In this document: piece after piece, positions 41,870 to 49,955 of the stretch
How the letters are laid out: the number at the start of each line of letters is the position of its first letter
How positions within the stretch are numbered: the stretch's first letter is position 1
Assembly: GCA_002381185.1 (NCBI GenBank)
Contig: DFOA01000031.1
Location: 92,292-156,291 of the forward strand
Direction: 5' to 3'
Length of the DNA stretch: 64,000 bases
Origin: Firmicutes bacterium UBA3553
GTDB taxonomy: Bacteria > Bacillota > Clostridia > Tissierellales > Sedimentibacteraceae
Made by a program: the position numbers and the translations under genes
Notes under the pieces: model-generated
What the model was told of the DNA's origin: nothing
What the model saw: only the letters and a program-made list of their open reading frames with translations
Databases searched by the model: none

Positions 41870-43888
41870 ATGCTAAAAAGCTGTCGTACAAAATTAATTG
41901 TATTATTTGCAGTGCAAATTTGTGTTTTCTTGTTTTCAATGGACAATTTTGCTTACGGAATGGATTTCAATGATGACATACAAAAGGTAACGTTGGATTA
42001 CTATTATTATGAAGGGTTTGGAGAAGACAAGGTAGTGCAGAGCGTTAATGATGGAAACTGGCATATTTTAAAACCTGATGGAAGCAAGGTTAAATTAAAG
42101 GGAAATTACTTGGATTATGCCGGAATTGAAAAAGGGAAATATTATAATTTTAATGACGACTATTACAGCTTTGTAGTCAATAATATAGATAATTCCATAC
42201 GGTTTGCCTATGTTGATAAAAATGGAACAGAATGCCTGGTAGATGGATATTCATATGTTAATCCAACAATGAGCGATAAATACTGGCTACTAATGAATGT
42301 AGACAGTGAGGTAAATTATAAATTCGGATTGTATGATAAGTATAATAAAAGAGAAGTTATACCCGTCATATATGACAACTTATTATATTTAAACGATGAT
42401 ACCATAATTGTCCGAAATGGTGAAGGAGAAGGAATCATCAACATTAATCAGGAAGAAATAATTCCTTTAAAATATAATTTCATACAGTATATAAATGACA
42501 GATTTATAATTGCATTAAACAGTGAAGGCAAATATGGCATAATTAATATAAATAATGAAGAGGTACTGCCCTTTGAATATGATGAGATACACAAGGTGTC
42601 AGAATCCAATGATTATTGCCAAATAGTGAAAAACAATAGGGCTGGTTTAATAAGCACTATTAAAGGAGCTATATTAATTCCTATAGATTATGAAAGTATT
42701 TATTATGCAGATAAGGAATTTATAGAAAATGAGCTGGTTATTGCCCAAAGAGATGGGAAAATGGGCATAATTGATGTAAATAATAAAGAAGTTGTTCCAT
42801 TTATTTATGATAGAATTAATTTAATAGGTAATTGCTTTGAAGTATACAAGGATGGATTAGCAGGATTATTAGATAATAAAGGGAGTGAAATATTACCTGC
42901 TGAAGTTATAGAAATAGTGAATGTAAAGGATGGATTTATTATTGCAAGAGTTTATGCTGAGAATTACAATCACAAATATGCGGTATATGATTTTGCTGGA
43001 GAGCAAGTAGTACCTCCTATTTATGATTATATTGATTATTGTGCATCAGAAAAATATATGATTGTAAATAATGATGGAGCTGCTAACCTGGTAAATAAGT
43101 TAACAGGAGAGGCTGTTTTAACAAAGAGTTATTATTCAGATATTCGGTATATAAACGATAAATATTTTGCGGGAGGAAATAATAGCTACTACAGCATTGT
43201 TAATTTTGCCGGTCAACGGCTGACTCCTTCCTATTATGCTAATGTGTCGGTTGTTAATGTTGATGGCGAGAAACTTTTAGCTGCAGAGAGGCAAACATCT
43301 AAAAAATTTGACAGGAAATTTGATTACTTTAAACAAACTATAGGACCCTCTGTTTGGGCCGTTGAGGAAGTTGCAAGGGCCATTGAAAATAACCTGGTTC
43401 CTTTTGAATATCAGGCTGCATTTACATTTAATATTAAAAGATACGAATTTTGCAGCATAATAATAGCCTTCTTGGAAGAAAAATATAATACCACAAGGGA
43501 TGATATTATTACGGATAATAATATAGATGTCATTAATCCGCCAATAGTGGATGGGTTTAATGAAGATATCGCCATATGCCTGCATCTAGGAATCGTTAAT
43601 GGGCGAGGCAACGGTATATTTGACGGCGAAAGTGAAATTACCAGAGAAGAAGCAGCTGTAATGCTTACTAATTTGGCAAAATATTTAGGGCTTGATACTG
43701 ATGCGGAGGAAGCATATTTAAATGACAAAAGGGAAGTATCAGCCTGGGCGTTGGATGCGGTTGATTTTGTCCTTCAAAGCAAAACAATGCAGGGAGTAGG
43801 CAATGATAACTTTTCACCTAAAACTAATATAACCAGGGAACAAATCTATATTATAATGTATAGGATGCTGAACGATATTATGTATTGA
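41870..43888 (+). CDS. WG-repeat surface protein with C-terminal SLH domains
   Basis: A 672-residue secreted protein from ATG 41870 (GGAGG 8 bases upstream). A signal peptide ends near residue 30 (NFAYG). Residues about 60-470 contain many WG-type repeats of about 50 residues, such as EGKYGIININNEEVLPFEYDEI and DGKMGIIDVNNKEVVPFIYDRI. About residues 485-670 hold three SLH-like repeats, including GIVNGRGNGIFDGESEITREE and KTMQGVGNDNFSPKTNITREQ, which attach proteins to the S-layer or secondary cell-wall polymer. Probably displayed on the cell surface; its ligand is unknown. Confidence 0.9.
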   Translation: MLKSCRTKLIVLFAVQICVFLFSMDNFAYGMDFNDDIQKVTLDYYYYEGFGEDKVVQSVNDGNWHILKPDGSKVKLKGNYLDYAGIEKGKYYNFNDDYYSFVVNNIDNSIRFAYVDKNGTECLVDGYSYVNPTMSDKYWLLMNVDSEVNYKFGLYDKYNKREVIPVIYDNLLYLNDDTIIVRNGEGEGIININQEEIIPLKYNFIQYINDRFIIALNSEGKYGIININNEEVLPFEYDEIHKVSESNDYCQIVKNNRAGLISTIKGAILIPIDYESIYYADKEFIENELVIAQRDGKMGIIDVNNKEVVPFIYDRINLIGNCFEVYKDGLAGLLDNKGSEILPAEVIEIVNVKDGFIIARVYAENYNHKYAVYDFAGEQVVPPIYDYIDYCASEKYMIVNNDGAANLVNKLTGEAVLTKSYYSDIRYINDKYFAGGNNSYYSIVNFAGQRLTPSYYANVSVVNVDGEKLLAAERQTSKKFDRKFDYFKQTIGPSVWAVEEVARAIENNLVPFEYQAAFTFNIKRYEFCSIIIAFLEEKYNTTRDDIITDNNIDVINPPIVDGFNEDIAICLHLGIVNGRGNGIFDGESEITREEAAVMLTNLAKYLGLDTDAEEAYLNDKREVSAWALDAVDFVLQSKTMQGVGNDNFSPKTNITREQIYIIMYRMLNDIMY

Positions 43889-44113
43889 TATAAATAATAA
43901 TGCAGCTTTATAATAATCACAGGATATATCTAATTATTATAACCTTATAGATGAATAATGCTTGAATATTCACTTAACGGCAAAGTCTATATCAAGGTAT
44001 GGCAGAATAACTAAAGAAAAGGATTTTGCAGAAAATTATCTGTTATGAACGCTTATAAGTACGGCCGTTGCGATAGTTGTTTTGTGAAAGTGTTCTTTAT
44101 TTGTTCTTTAATA

Positions 44114-44143
44114 TTGACTTTAACTATAGCTGATTAATATAAT
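44114..44143 (+). promoter_or_regulatory. SigA-type promoter of the MFS leader
   Basis: TTGACT (44114-44119) and TATAAT (44138-44143) are 18 bases apart. Transcription would start near 44150, about 20 bases before the leader peptide. The sequence 43889-44113 before it shows no supported gene. Confidence 0.65.
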
Positions 44144-44172
44144 AATACCAATAATAATAAGAGGTGCTAATA

Positions 44173-44217
44173 ATGAAATTACCACTTTGTATTGCTTTAG
44201 CTCCATGCAGAGTCTGA
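44173..44217 (+). CDS. Leader peptide of an efflux gene (14 aa)
   Basis: The 14-residue peptide MKLPLCIALAPCRV has a ribosome binding site (AGAGGTG) 7 bases before its ATG. It ends 92 bases before the MFS start and overlaps a set of alternative hairpins. Short leaders like this, upstream of antibiotic efflux or ribosome-protection genes, usually work by drug-induced stalling. The sequence is not one I can match to a named leader. Confidence 0.65.
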   Translation: MKLPLCIALAPCRV

Positions 44218-44309
44218 AACAGGGCGGAACGTGCATGGAGCGGTAAATCTACCGTCCGAAATTAGACTTTGCATTACTTAATTCAAATAAAATATTAAGG
44301 AGCAAAGTC
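44200..44309 (+). promoter_or_regulatory. Translational attenuator hairpins masking the MFS start
   Basis: Three mutually competing pairings are visible. Stem A joins GCTCCATGCA (44200-44209) to TGCATGGAGC (44232-44241), 10 bp. Stem B joins GCAGAGTCT (44207-44215) to AGACTTTGC (44264-44272), 9 bp with one G-U. Stem C joins GACTTTGC (44265-44272) to GCAAAGTC (44302-44309), 8 bp. Stem C covers the space between the ribosome binding site (AAGGAG, 44297-44302) and the ATG at 44310. No T-run is present, so control is probably at translation. Stalling on the leader would disturb A and B; the exact order of switching is inferred. Confidence 0.7.
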
Positions 44310-45602
44310 ATGAAACAATTACATAAAATAAAGGAATTACAAAGCTTTTTGATTCTTTGGGGTAGTCAGGCGGTTTCATCTTTTGGTACAGCTATGACTA
44401 ATTTTGCGCTCATAATCTGGGCTTACAAGCAGCAGGGGACAGTATCAAGCATAACATTTCTTTCAGTGTGTTCTTATTTGCCATCTATTCTATTTTGCTT
44501 TTTGGCAGGAACCCTGGCAGATAGCTGGAACAAAAAGAAAATTATGTTAACATGTGATTTTATTGCGGCATTGGGGACATTTACGGTTTTTATACTTTAC
44601 AGCACAGATAGTTTAAGAATCTGGCATTTGTATGTGATTAATTTTATTCTCAGCTTTATGAATGCCTTTCAAAATCCGGCTTCATATGTGGCGGTATCAC
44701 TTATTACTCCAAAAGAACATCTTATACGAGCAAGCGGGATGCAGGCCTTGTCTAATTCACTGGTTACGATTATAACCCCTACTTGCCACTGCAGTTCTTG
44801 CCTTTGGAGGAATCAGAATAATTTTACTGATTGATTTAATCACATTTGCAATTGCATTTACTGTATTGTTATTTTTTATTAAAATTCCTGTTATTTCTGC
44901 AGATAGCAATAAAATAAAAGAATCATTTTTAAAAAACTGTTTTTCCGGATTGAATTTTTTAAGAGAACACACACCCATATGGAAAATGATACTTTTCTTT
45001 TCATTTATAAACTTATTGGCATCTATAGCAGGAAACAGCATAATGCCTGCAATGGTCCTTGCAAGAACAGGCAACAGCCAAATTGCACTTGGTATGGTGT
45101 CTTCCTCAATAGGCATCGGTGCCCTTGCGGGAAGCATATTAGTTACAGTAGTAAGACCTTTCAAAAGTAAAACTAAAGTAATTTTTCTTTCCTGTGCTGT
45201 TTCATTTTTATTGTGTGACATTATGTGGGGTATTGGTCAGAATGTTGAGATATGGATGTTTGCTGCTTTTGCCGGTAATTTACCGCTTCCGTTTTTGAGT
45301 GCAAATCTCACAACCATTATGCGTACAAAGGTACCCATTGAAATGCAGGGACGAGTATTTTCTACACGAGATACTTTTCAATACATTACTATACCTATTG
45401 GCTTTTTCTTGGCGGGTATTTGGCAGACAATATTTTTGAACCCTTTATGCTTAATATATCTCCTGTCCAGCAGATGCTTTCAAAGCTTGTGGGGACAGGA
45501 AGGGGGTCTGGTATGGCAGTAATTTATTTAATTACAGGAACAGTAGGATTTTTAGCAAGCTTATGGAGTGCTAAAGATTCCGTTTACAAAAGCTTAGATT
45601 GA
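44310..45602 (+). pseudogene. Frameshifted Mef-like MFS drug efflux transporter
   Basis: The three pieces together would be about 430 residues with twelve helices, like Mef-type efflux pumps (ILWGSQAVSSFGTAMTNFALI, PSILFCFLAGTLADSWNKKK, later MPAMVLARTGNSQIALGMV). The first frame is intact to about 44780, where LVTIITP is followed by a shift; the second continues from LLATAVLAFGG to FFLAG near 45411; the third begins LADNIFEPFM, a family motif. The first shift has one extra or two missing bases in the CCCC run; the second has one missing G. Either the gene is inactive or the sequence has errors. Confidence 0.8.
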
Positions 45603-45635
45603 TAGCAAAATCAAAATCTATTTATAAAGCAAACT

Positions 45636-45670
45636 CGGGGATGGGCCTTAAAATAAAAGGTCTTTCCCCG
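45636..45670 (+). terminator. Hairpin after the MFS pseudogene
   Basis: CGGGGA (45636-45641) pairs with TCCCCG (45665-45670), with an inner GGCCTT/AAGGTC pairing. It lies 34 bases after the MFS stop and before the next promoter. Confidence 0.6.
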
Positions 45671-45704
45671 AATTTAAAATAATGAACAAAAAATTTAAAA
45701 ACAA

Positions 45705-45735
45705 TGTAACGAAACTTGCTTTTTCCGGATATATG
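45705..45735 (+). promoter_or_regulatory. ECF-type promoter of the sigma/anti-sigma pair
   Basis: TGTAACG (45705-45711) is followed after 16 bases by GATATATG (45728-45735). The same TGTAACG element with similar spacing and a TATAT-type second box occurs upstream of the other sigma cluster (54167 and 56184). Location directly before a sigma gene suggests autoregulation. Confidence 0.55.
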
Positions 45736-45753
45736 TTATGAGGAGGTGTGGTA

Positions 45754-46239
45754 GTGAAATGTGACATGGAACAAACATATAAAGAACATGCCAGAAGTGT
45801 TTTTAAATATCTATTTAGCCTTTCTCATGATGAAAGCTTAGCAGAAGAATTGACACAAGAAACTTTTTACCGAGCCGTATACTCAATAAAAAAATATGAT
45901 GGTTCGTGCAAGATTTCCGTATGGCTTTGCCAAATAGCAAAACATGTTTGGTACCAAGAACTTGAGAAAAGAAAAAGAAGAAAGACCGAAGAACTGACCG
46001 AAGATATGGTTTCTTCTGACTTATCCCCAGAGGACAGTTCCATTTTGCTTAATGACAAAATTTCTTTATATAAGGCTATTAATACACTGGGTGAACCAAT
46101 GAAAGACGTTGTCTACATGCGGCTATCAGGAGAATTCAGCTTTTCGGAAATCGGTGAAGTTCTTGGTAAAAGCGAAAATTGGGCACGGACAACATTTTAT
46201 CGTGCTAAGCAAAAAATAATTAAGGAGAGTAAGCTATGA
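45754..46239 (+). CDS. ECF RNA polymerase sigma factor
   Basis: A 161-residue sigma-70 family protein. Region 2 reads YLFSLSHDESLAEELTQETFYRA and region 4 ends SFSEIGEVLGKSENWARTTFYRAKQKI. Of the candidate starts, GTG 45754 lies 6 bases from AGGAGGTG and is preferred over GTG 45748, which is too close. The gene overlaps the anti-sigma gene by four bases (ATGA), a classic coupling. It should direct transcription from TGTAACG-type promoters, including probably its own. Confidence 0.9.
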   Translation: MKCDMEQTYKEHARSVFKYLFSLSHDESLAEELTQETFYRAVYSIKKYDGSCKISVWLCQIAKHVWYQELEKRKRRKTEELTEDMVSSDLSPEDSSILLNDKISLYKAINTLGEPMKDVVYMRLSGEFSFSEIGEVLGKSENWARTTFYRAKQKIIKESKL

Positions 46240-46901
46240 ATTGTTATATTGTGAAAGACCTTTTGCCAAACTATATTGATGGATTGGTTAGCGATGAAAC
46301 CAAAGAAGATATACAGGAACATTTAAAAAATTGCCCTGAATGCCAACTTCTCTATGAACAAATGAATACACCGATAGCACCCTTGCCTGTTCAAAATAAT
46401 GTGGAAGAAATCAACTTCCTTAAGAAAATAAGAGCAAGAACAAGGAAAAGTATCACAATCGTAATTGGAGGTATAATTCTTGTTTTTGGTATACTGACGT
46501 GGATTTTTGCTATTGGCATGCCGGCAGATTCTGAAGATGTAGCCGTTATGACAGAATTTCAACGTGCAGATGATTATGGTCTCACTGCTGATTATTTAAA
46601 CAAAGTCTATTTGCAGCAAGAATGGGTTATTCATTTTAAACTCACAAACGGTAAGGCGCTGAACGCGAGAAACAAATATACCTATGAAAAAAATGAGAAT
46701 GGAGAGAATATCGAAACAGGTTGCATTATTACGTTATATGAAGTTCAGCCATCTGTTTTGAGGGAATGTGATAATTACACAATAGGATATTTCTACCATG
46801 AAACAGAAGTACCTCCTCCTGATTTTGATTATACTTTTACAGTTCGTTACAAAGACAAAGAAGTAGTTTATTCAATGAGAGATGAAGGAGTGTTTGAATA
46901 A
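46236..46901 (+). CDS. Anti-sigma factor with zinc-finger (zf-HC2) domain
   Basis: A 221-residue protein. The N-terminal ZAS-type domain shows HLKNCPECQ (His, Cys and Cys of the zinc site), a single membrane helix follows (about 70-90, ITIVIGGIILVFGILTW), and the C-terminal domain is extracytoplasmic. It should hold the upstream sigma factor inactive until an envelope signal is received. Coupled to the sigma gene by ATGA overlap. Confidence 0.88.
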   Translation: MNCYIVKDLLPNYIDGLVSDETKEDIQEHLKNCPECQLLYEQMNTPIAPLPVQNNVEEINFLKKIRARTRKSITIVIGGIILVFGILTWIFAIGMPADSEDVAVMTEFQRADDYGLTADYLNKVYLQQEWVIHFKLTNGKALNARNKYTYEKNENGENIETGCIITLYEVQPSVLRECDNYTIGYFYHETEVPPPDFDYTFTVRYKDKEVVYSMRDEGVFE

Positions 46902-46935
46902 AAAAGCGTTAAAATATATCCCTTTAAGGGGCTTT

Positions 46936-46978
46936 GAAAATAATGGTATAAATTAGGGCAGGTATGTTGTATAATAAT
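46936..46978 (+). repeat. 43-bp repeated module, copy 2
   Basis: GAAAATAATGGTATAAA (46936-46952) and TATGTTGTATAATAAT (46963-46978) match copy 1 at 39475 exactly in both blocks, with the same 10-base spacing. It sits about 65 bases before the methyltransferase start. Confidence 0.65.
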
Positions 46979-47042
46979 GGTATCTGATTCTAATTTGTGG
47001 GAAAATTCGAAATAAAGATTATTAATATTTATGGGGGGCAAA

Positions 47043-47705
47043 ATGGCAGATTCAAAAGAATGGAACTGGAAAGAGGAAACAAGCCTTATTTGGCTGAAAC
47101 CAAGCGAGGAGAGTTATTATATTATAAATCGCTGGGAAGAAAAAGGCTACAAAGATGTTCTTGATTTTGGCTGTGGTTTGGGAAGACATTCTATATTCTT
47201 TGCTAAAAAGGGATTTAATGTTTCAGCATTTGATTTGTCGCAAGAAGGTATAAATCATTTAGAAAACTGGGCAAAAGATGAGGGGTTGACTGTTGATTTA
47301 ACTGTTGCAGATATGATTAGCCTGCCTTATAAGGACAACACCTTCGACTGTATTTTTGCGTATCATGTCATATCACATACAGATACTGCAGGAATGCAGA
47401 AAATTCTATCAGAAATCAGAAGAATTTTAAAACCCAACGGAGAGATTTATCTGACCCTATGTTCAAAGGAAACCTGGTCATTTAAATATGTAGGATATCC
47501 AAAAGTTGATGAGAACACAGTAGTAAAAACTGCGGAAGGTCCTGAAAAGGGAATTCCACACTTCTATGTTACTTTAAATGATATATTAAGATTGTTTGCT
47601 GATTTTGATATTGAGAGAATACGTCATACAGATGATTGCTACTTCGATGGAAAAGAACAAAACAGTAAACATTATTTTATATTGGTAAAACACTCCGTAA
47701 AATGA
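47043..47705 (+). CDS. Class I SAM-dependent methyltransferase
   Basis: A 220-residue methyltransferase. The SAM-binding motif is VLDFGCGLGRHSI, followed by AFDLSQEGINHL and VADMISLPYKDNTFDCIFAYHV, ending with a typical FADFDIERIRHTDDC. It resembles TehB/UbiE-type small-molecule methylases. I chose ATG 47043, 4 bases from a G-run, over ATG 47031, which lies within that run; both share the frame. The 43-bp repeat lies upstream. Substrate unknown. Confidence 0.85.
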   Translation: MADSKEWNWKEETSLIWLKPSEESYYIINRWEEKGYKDVLDFGCGLGRHSIFFAKKGFNVSAFDLSQEGINHLENWAKDEGLTVDLTVADMISLPYKDNTFDCIFAYHVISHTDTAGMQKILSEIRRILKPNGEIYLTLCSKETWSFKYVGYPKVDENTVVKTAEGPEKGIPHFYVTLNDILRLFADFDIERIRHTDDCYFDGKEQNSKHYFILVKHSVK

Positions 47706-47806
47706 TCATAGTGATAATTTACACATTATTATATGAAATTTTGTTTTTCTAAGAATATATTGTTACTTGAATATTTTCTAAAAAGAAAAAAAAAAATAAA
47801 TTCTTA

Positions 47807-47851
47807 TAAATTCGGAGACGGCACCTTAGAATAAAAGATCGTCTCCGAATT
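47807..47851. terminator. Hairpin after the methyltransferase
   Basis: A perfect 13-bp stem AAATTCGGAGACG (47807-47819) with CGTCTCCGAATTT (47839-47851). It probably ends the methyltransferase transcript. The gap 47706-48063 also holds a histidine kinase remnant (47860-47923) and nothing else supported. Confidence 0.6.
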
Positions 47852-47859
47852 TCTGCACA

Positions 47860-47923
47860 GGGAGGATATATAAAAGCAAAATCCATATTAGGCAAAGGCT
47901 CTGTATTTTTACCTGTAAACTAA
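47860..47923 (+). pseudogene. Remnant of a histidine kinase C-terminus
   Basis: The reading GGYIKAK then, after a one-base shift in an A-run, SILGKGSVFLPVN and stop, resembles the end of the HATPase domain (GG-I-ES-GKGS-F--P). Only about 20 residues are left. The two pieces are in different frames, so it is a decayed fragment, perhaps left after deletion. Confidence 0.4.
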
Positions 47924-48063
47924 CTTGCTGATAAATTATGGATGGTATTATATTTGAGGTTAGAATAAATAAAAAAATTTAATAAATAGTTAATAATTAG
48001 TTTATAGTTGAGTGCATAATATCTATTTTTGCATAATGTACATTAAATATATGAGGTAATCTT

Positions 48064-48807
48064 ATGGATGAAAAATTTATAAGAGGTATAAAAATTGATT
48101 GGAACAAGATAGGAAAAAATAATTATGCCAGAAAAATACCTTCCATTGATTCCATTAACCGGCTTGACTTTAATAGCAACATTACTTTTTTCGTAGGTGA
48201 GAATGGCACAGGCAAATCTACTTTGCTGGAAAGTATTGCAGTGGCTTATGGATTTAATGCAGAAGGCGGAAGCAAGAACTTTAACTTTTCAACTATGGAT
48301 ACACATTCTGATTTATATAAGGCGATTAATGTTGTAAAAGGGGCATTGAGGCCAAAAAGTAACTTTTTCCTCCGTGCAGAAAGCTTCTACAATGTTGCAA
48401 GCAAAATTGAAGAATATAGAGATGGAGATGATTATAACACCTATTATGAAAGCTACGGAGGTAAATCCATGCATGAGCAGTCACATGGAGAAAGCTTCCT
48501 TGCACTTATTCAAAATCGTTTTACCGCAAATGGATTATATATTCTGGACGAGCCGGAAGCTGCTTTATCTCCTCAAAGGCAATTGACATTATTAATGCAT
48601 ATATATAATTTAGCTAAAAAGGGATCGCAGTTTATTATTGCAAGTCATTCACCAATTCTGCTTGGCATACCGGAAGCATCTATACTATCCTTTGACGAAG
48701 GCATAATCCGAGAAATTAAATATGAAGAAACCGAGAGCTACAGGATAACAGAACTGTTTATTAACAATAAACAATTGTTATTGAACAATTTGTTGAATAA
48801 TGAATAA
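48064..48807 (+). CDS. AAA-type ATPase with ABC-like motifs
   Basis: A 247-residue soluble ATPase. Walker A is VGENGTGKSTLLESI, the signature-like region is MHEQSHGESFLALI, and Walker B is GLYILDEPEAALSP followed by a switch His in IIASHSPILLGIPEA. These features match stand-alone predicted ATPases related to the ABC/SMC group (COG3910-like). No partner nuclease or transporter is adjacent. Function unknown. Confidence 0.85.
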   Translation: MDEKFIRGIKIDWNKIGKNNYARKIPSIDSINRLDFNSNITFFVGENGTGKSTLLESIAVAYGFNAEGGSKNFNFSTMDTHSDLYKAINVVKGALRPKSNFFLRAESFYNVASKIEEYRDGDDYNTYYESYGGKSMHEQSHGESFLALIQNRFTANGLYILDEPEAALSPQRQLTLLMHIYNLAKKGSQFIIASHSPILLGIPEASILSFDEGIIREIKYEETESYRITELFINNKQLLLNNLLNNE

Positions 48808-48847
48808 AAAGTGACTCTTGCCAATCGGAAATACACTTACTGCAGAT

Positions 48848-49765
48848 TTAAGAGACGTAGAATCTTATTACTTTATTGTATTCCTTAATAATGTTTTGCA
48901 AAATATCTGCGTGTTTAAAATCGTTATGATATAAGATGTTGATTTCCCTGATCATACTTAGATTTTCAATAGGCAATACAGTAATTTTTCCTTTCTTTAG
49001 CTCATCAAGACACACACTGCGAGAAAGTATTGAAACTCCTATATCGCGCCTTATAAGATCTTTGATGGTAGCTATATTATCTACTTCTAGAATGACATTG
49101 AAGTCATCAAGAGACATGTTATGGCTTTCAAGGTGTGCTGTGAAAAGATTTCTGGTACCTGATGATGGTCTGCGAAGAATTAATGGTTGTTTTTTCAACT
49201 CGTTAATTGTAACCATACTTTTTTTGGCCAAAGGATGATTATTAGAAACAACCAGCACTAAGGAATCAGTATCAAGTAAAAGAGAATTAATGCTGTCATC
49301 CTGTACTTTTCCCTCCACGACAGCTAAATCTACCTCGTAATTCCTAAGCATGTTATAAAGATTACTTATGGAATCAGTAATGATTGTTATGCTGGTTCCG
49401 GGGGTTTTGGCGCTGTATTTTCCAAACACTTCCGCTACGGCATTACTTTCAGCGGTATGCGTAATCCCAACAGTAAGACGCTGTATATGGCGTTGTTCAT
49501 CCAAAATGCTTTGCTCCATGGCATGATATAAAGCAATGCTGCGACGGGCATATTGAATTACTATATTCCCCTCATTTGTGGGCTTTATTTCATTTCCGAT
49601 GCGGTTAAAAATTTTAATATTCAGTTCCTTTTCCAATTGCTTTATGTGTTGAGTTACAGCCGGCTGTGTCAAAGAAAGGTGCTCTGCTGCTCGTGTATAG
49701 CTGTTAAATTCAACTACCGCTAATAACGTGTAAAGTTTAGGGTCAATCGTCTTGTCCACCCCCAA
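48848..49765 (-). CDS. LysR family transcriptional regulator
   Basis: A 305-residue regulator on the minus strand. The N-terminal winged helix-turn-helix is FNSYTRAAEHLSLTQPAVTQHIKQLEKELN, and the C-terminal region forms the effector-binding domain with IITDSISNLYNML and LILRRPSSGTRNLF. It is transcribed away from the cation/proton antiporter at 49956, which it probably controls. The effector is unknown. Confidence 0.92.
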   Translation of the reverse strand: MGVDKTIDPKLYTLLAVVEFNSYTRAAEHLSLTQPAVTQHIKQLEKELNIKIFNRIGNEIKPTNEGNIVIQYARRSIALYHAMEQSILDEQRHIQRLTVGITHTAESNAVAEVFGKYSAKTPGTSITIITDSISNLYNMLRNYEVDLAVVEGKVQDDSINSLLLDTDSLVLVVSNNHPLAKKSMVTINELKKQPLILRRPSSGTRNLFTAHLESHNMSLDDFNVILEVDNIATIKDLIRRDIGVSILSRSVCLDELKKGKITVLPIENLSMIREINILYHNDFKHADILQNIIKEYNKVIRFYVS

Positions 49766-49792
49766 TTATAACAATATATTATGATGTGATAA

Positions 49793-49807
49793 TAAACTAT
49801 AAGTTTA
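49793..49807. promoter_or_regulatory. Candidate LysR operator dyad
   Basis: TAAACT-ATA-AGTTTA (49793-49807) is a perfect dyad with 6-base arms, in the 190-base divergent interval between the LysR gene and the antiporter. LysR proteins bind such dyads, often with a T-N11-A core. The flanking ATAA/TTAT extends the symmetry. Confidence 0.45.
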
Positions 49808-49955
49808 CTTTATGAGATTTGTGATTATAATAATAACATAAGTCGTGAAAGAAGGCAAGGATATTCATATTTTCAATGTCTGATAATCATTATATCTCAC
49901 TGTAACATGCGCGCTTTGCCCGCATATAAAATATAGTTTAAAGGAGCATTAATCA

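Noticed and set aside
43950..44012. Short ORF in the gap before the MFS leader
   Set aside because: It is under 20 codons with no ribosome binding site and no known similarity.
44264..44309. Intrinsic terminator before the MFS gene
   Set aside because: The stem at the ribosome binding site has no T-run after it and ends at the start codon, which fits translational masking rather than termination.
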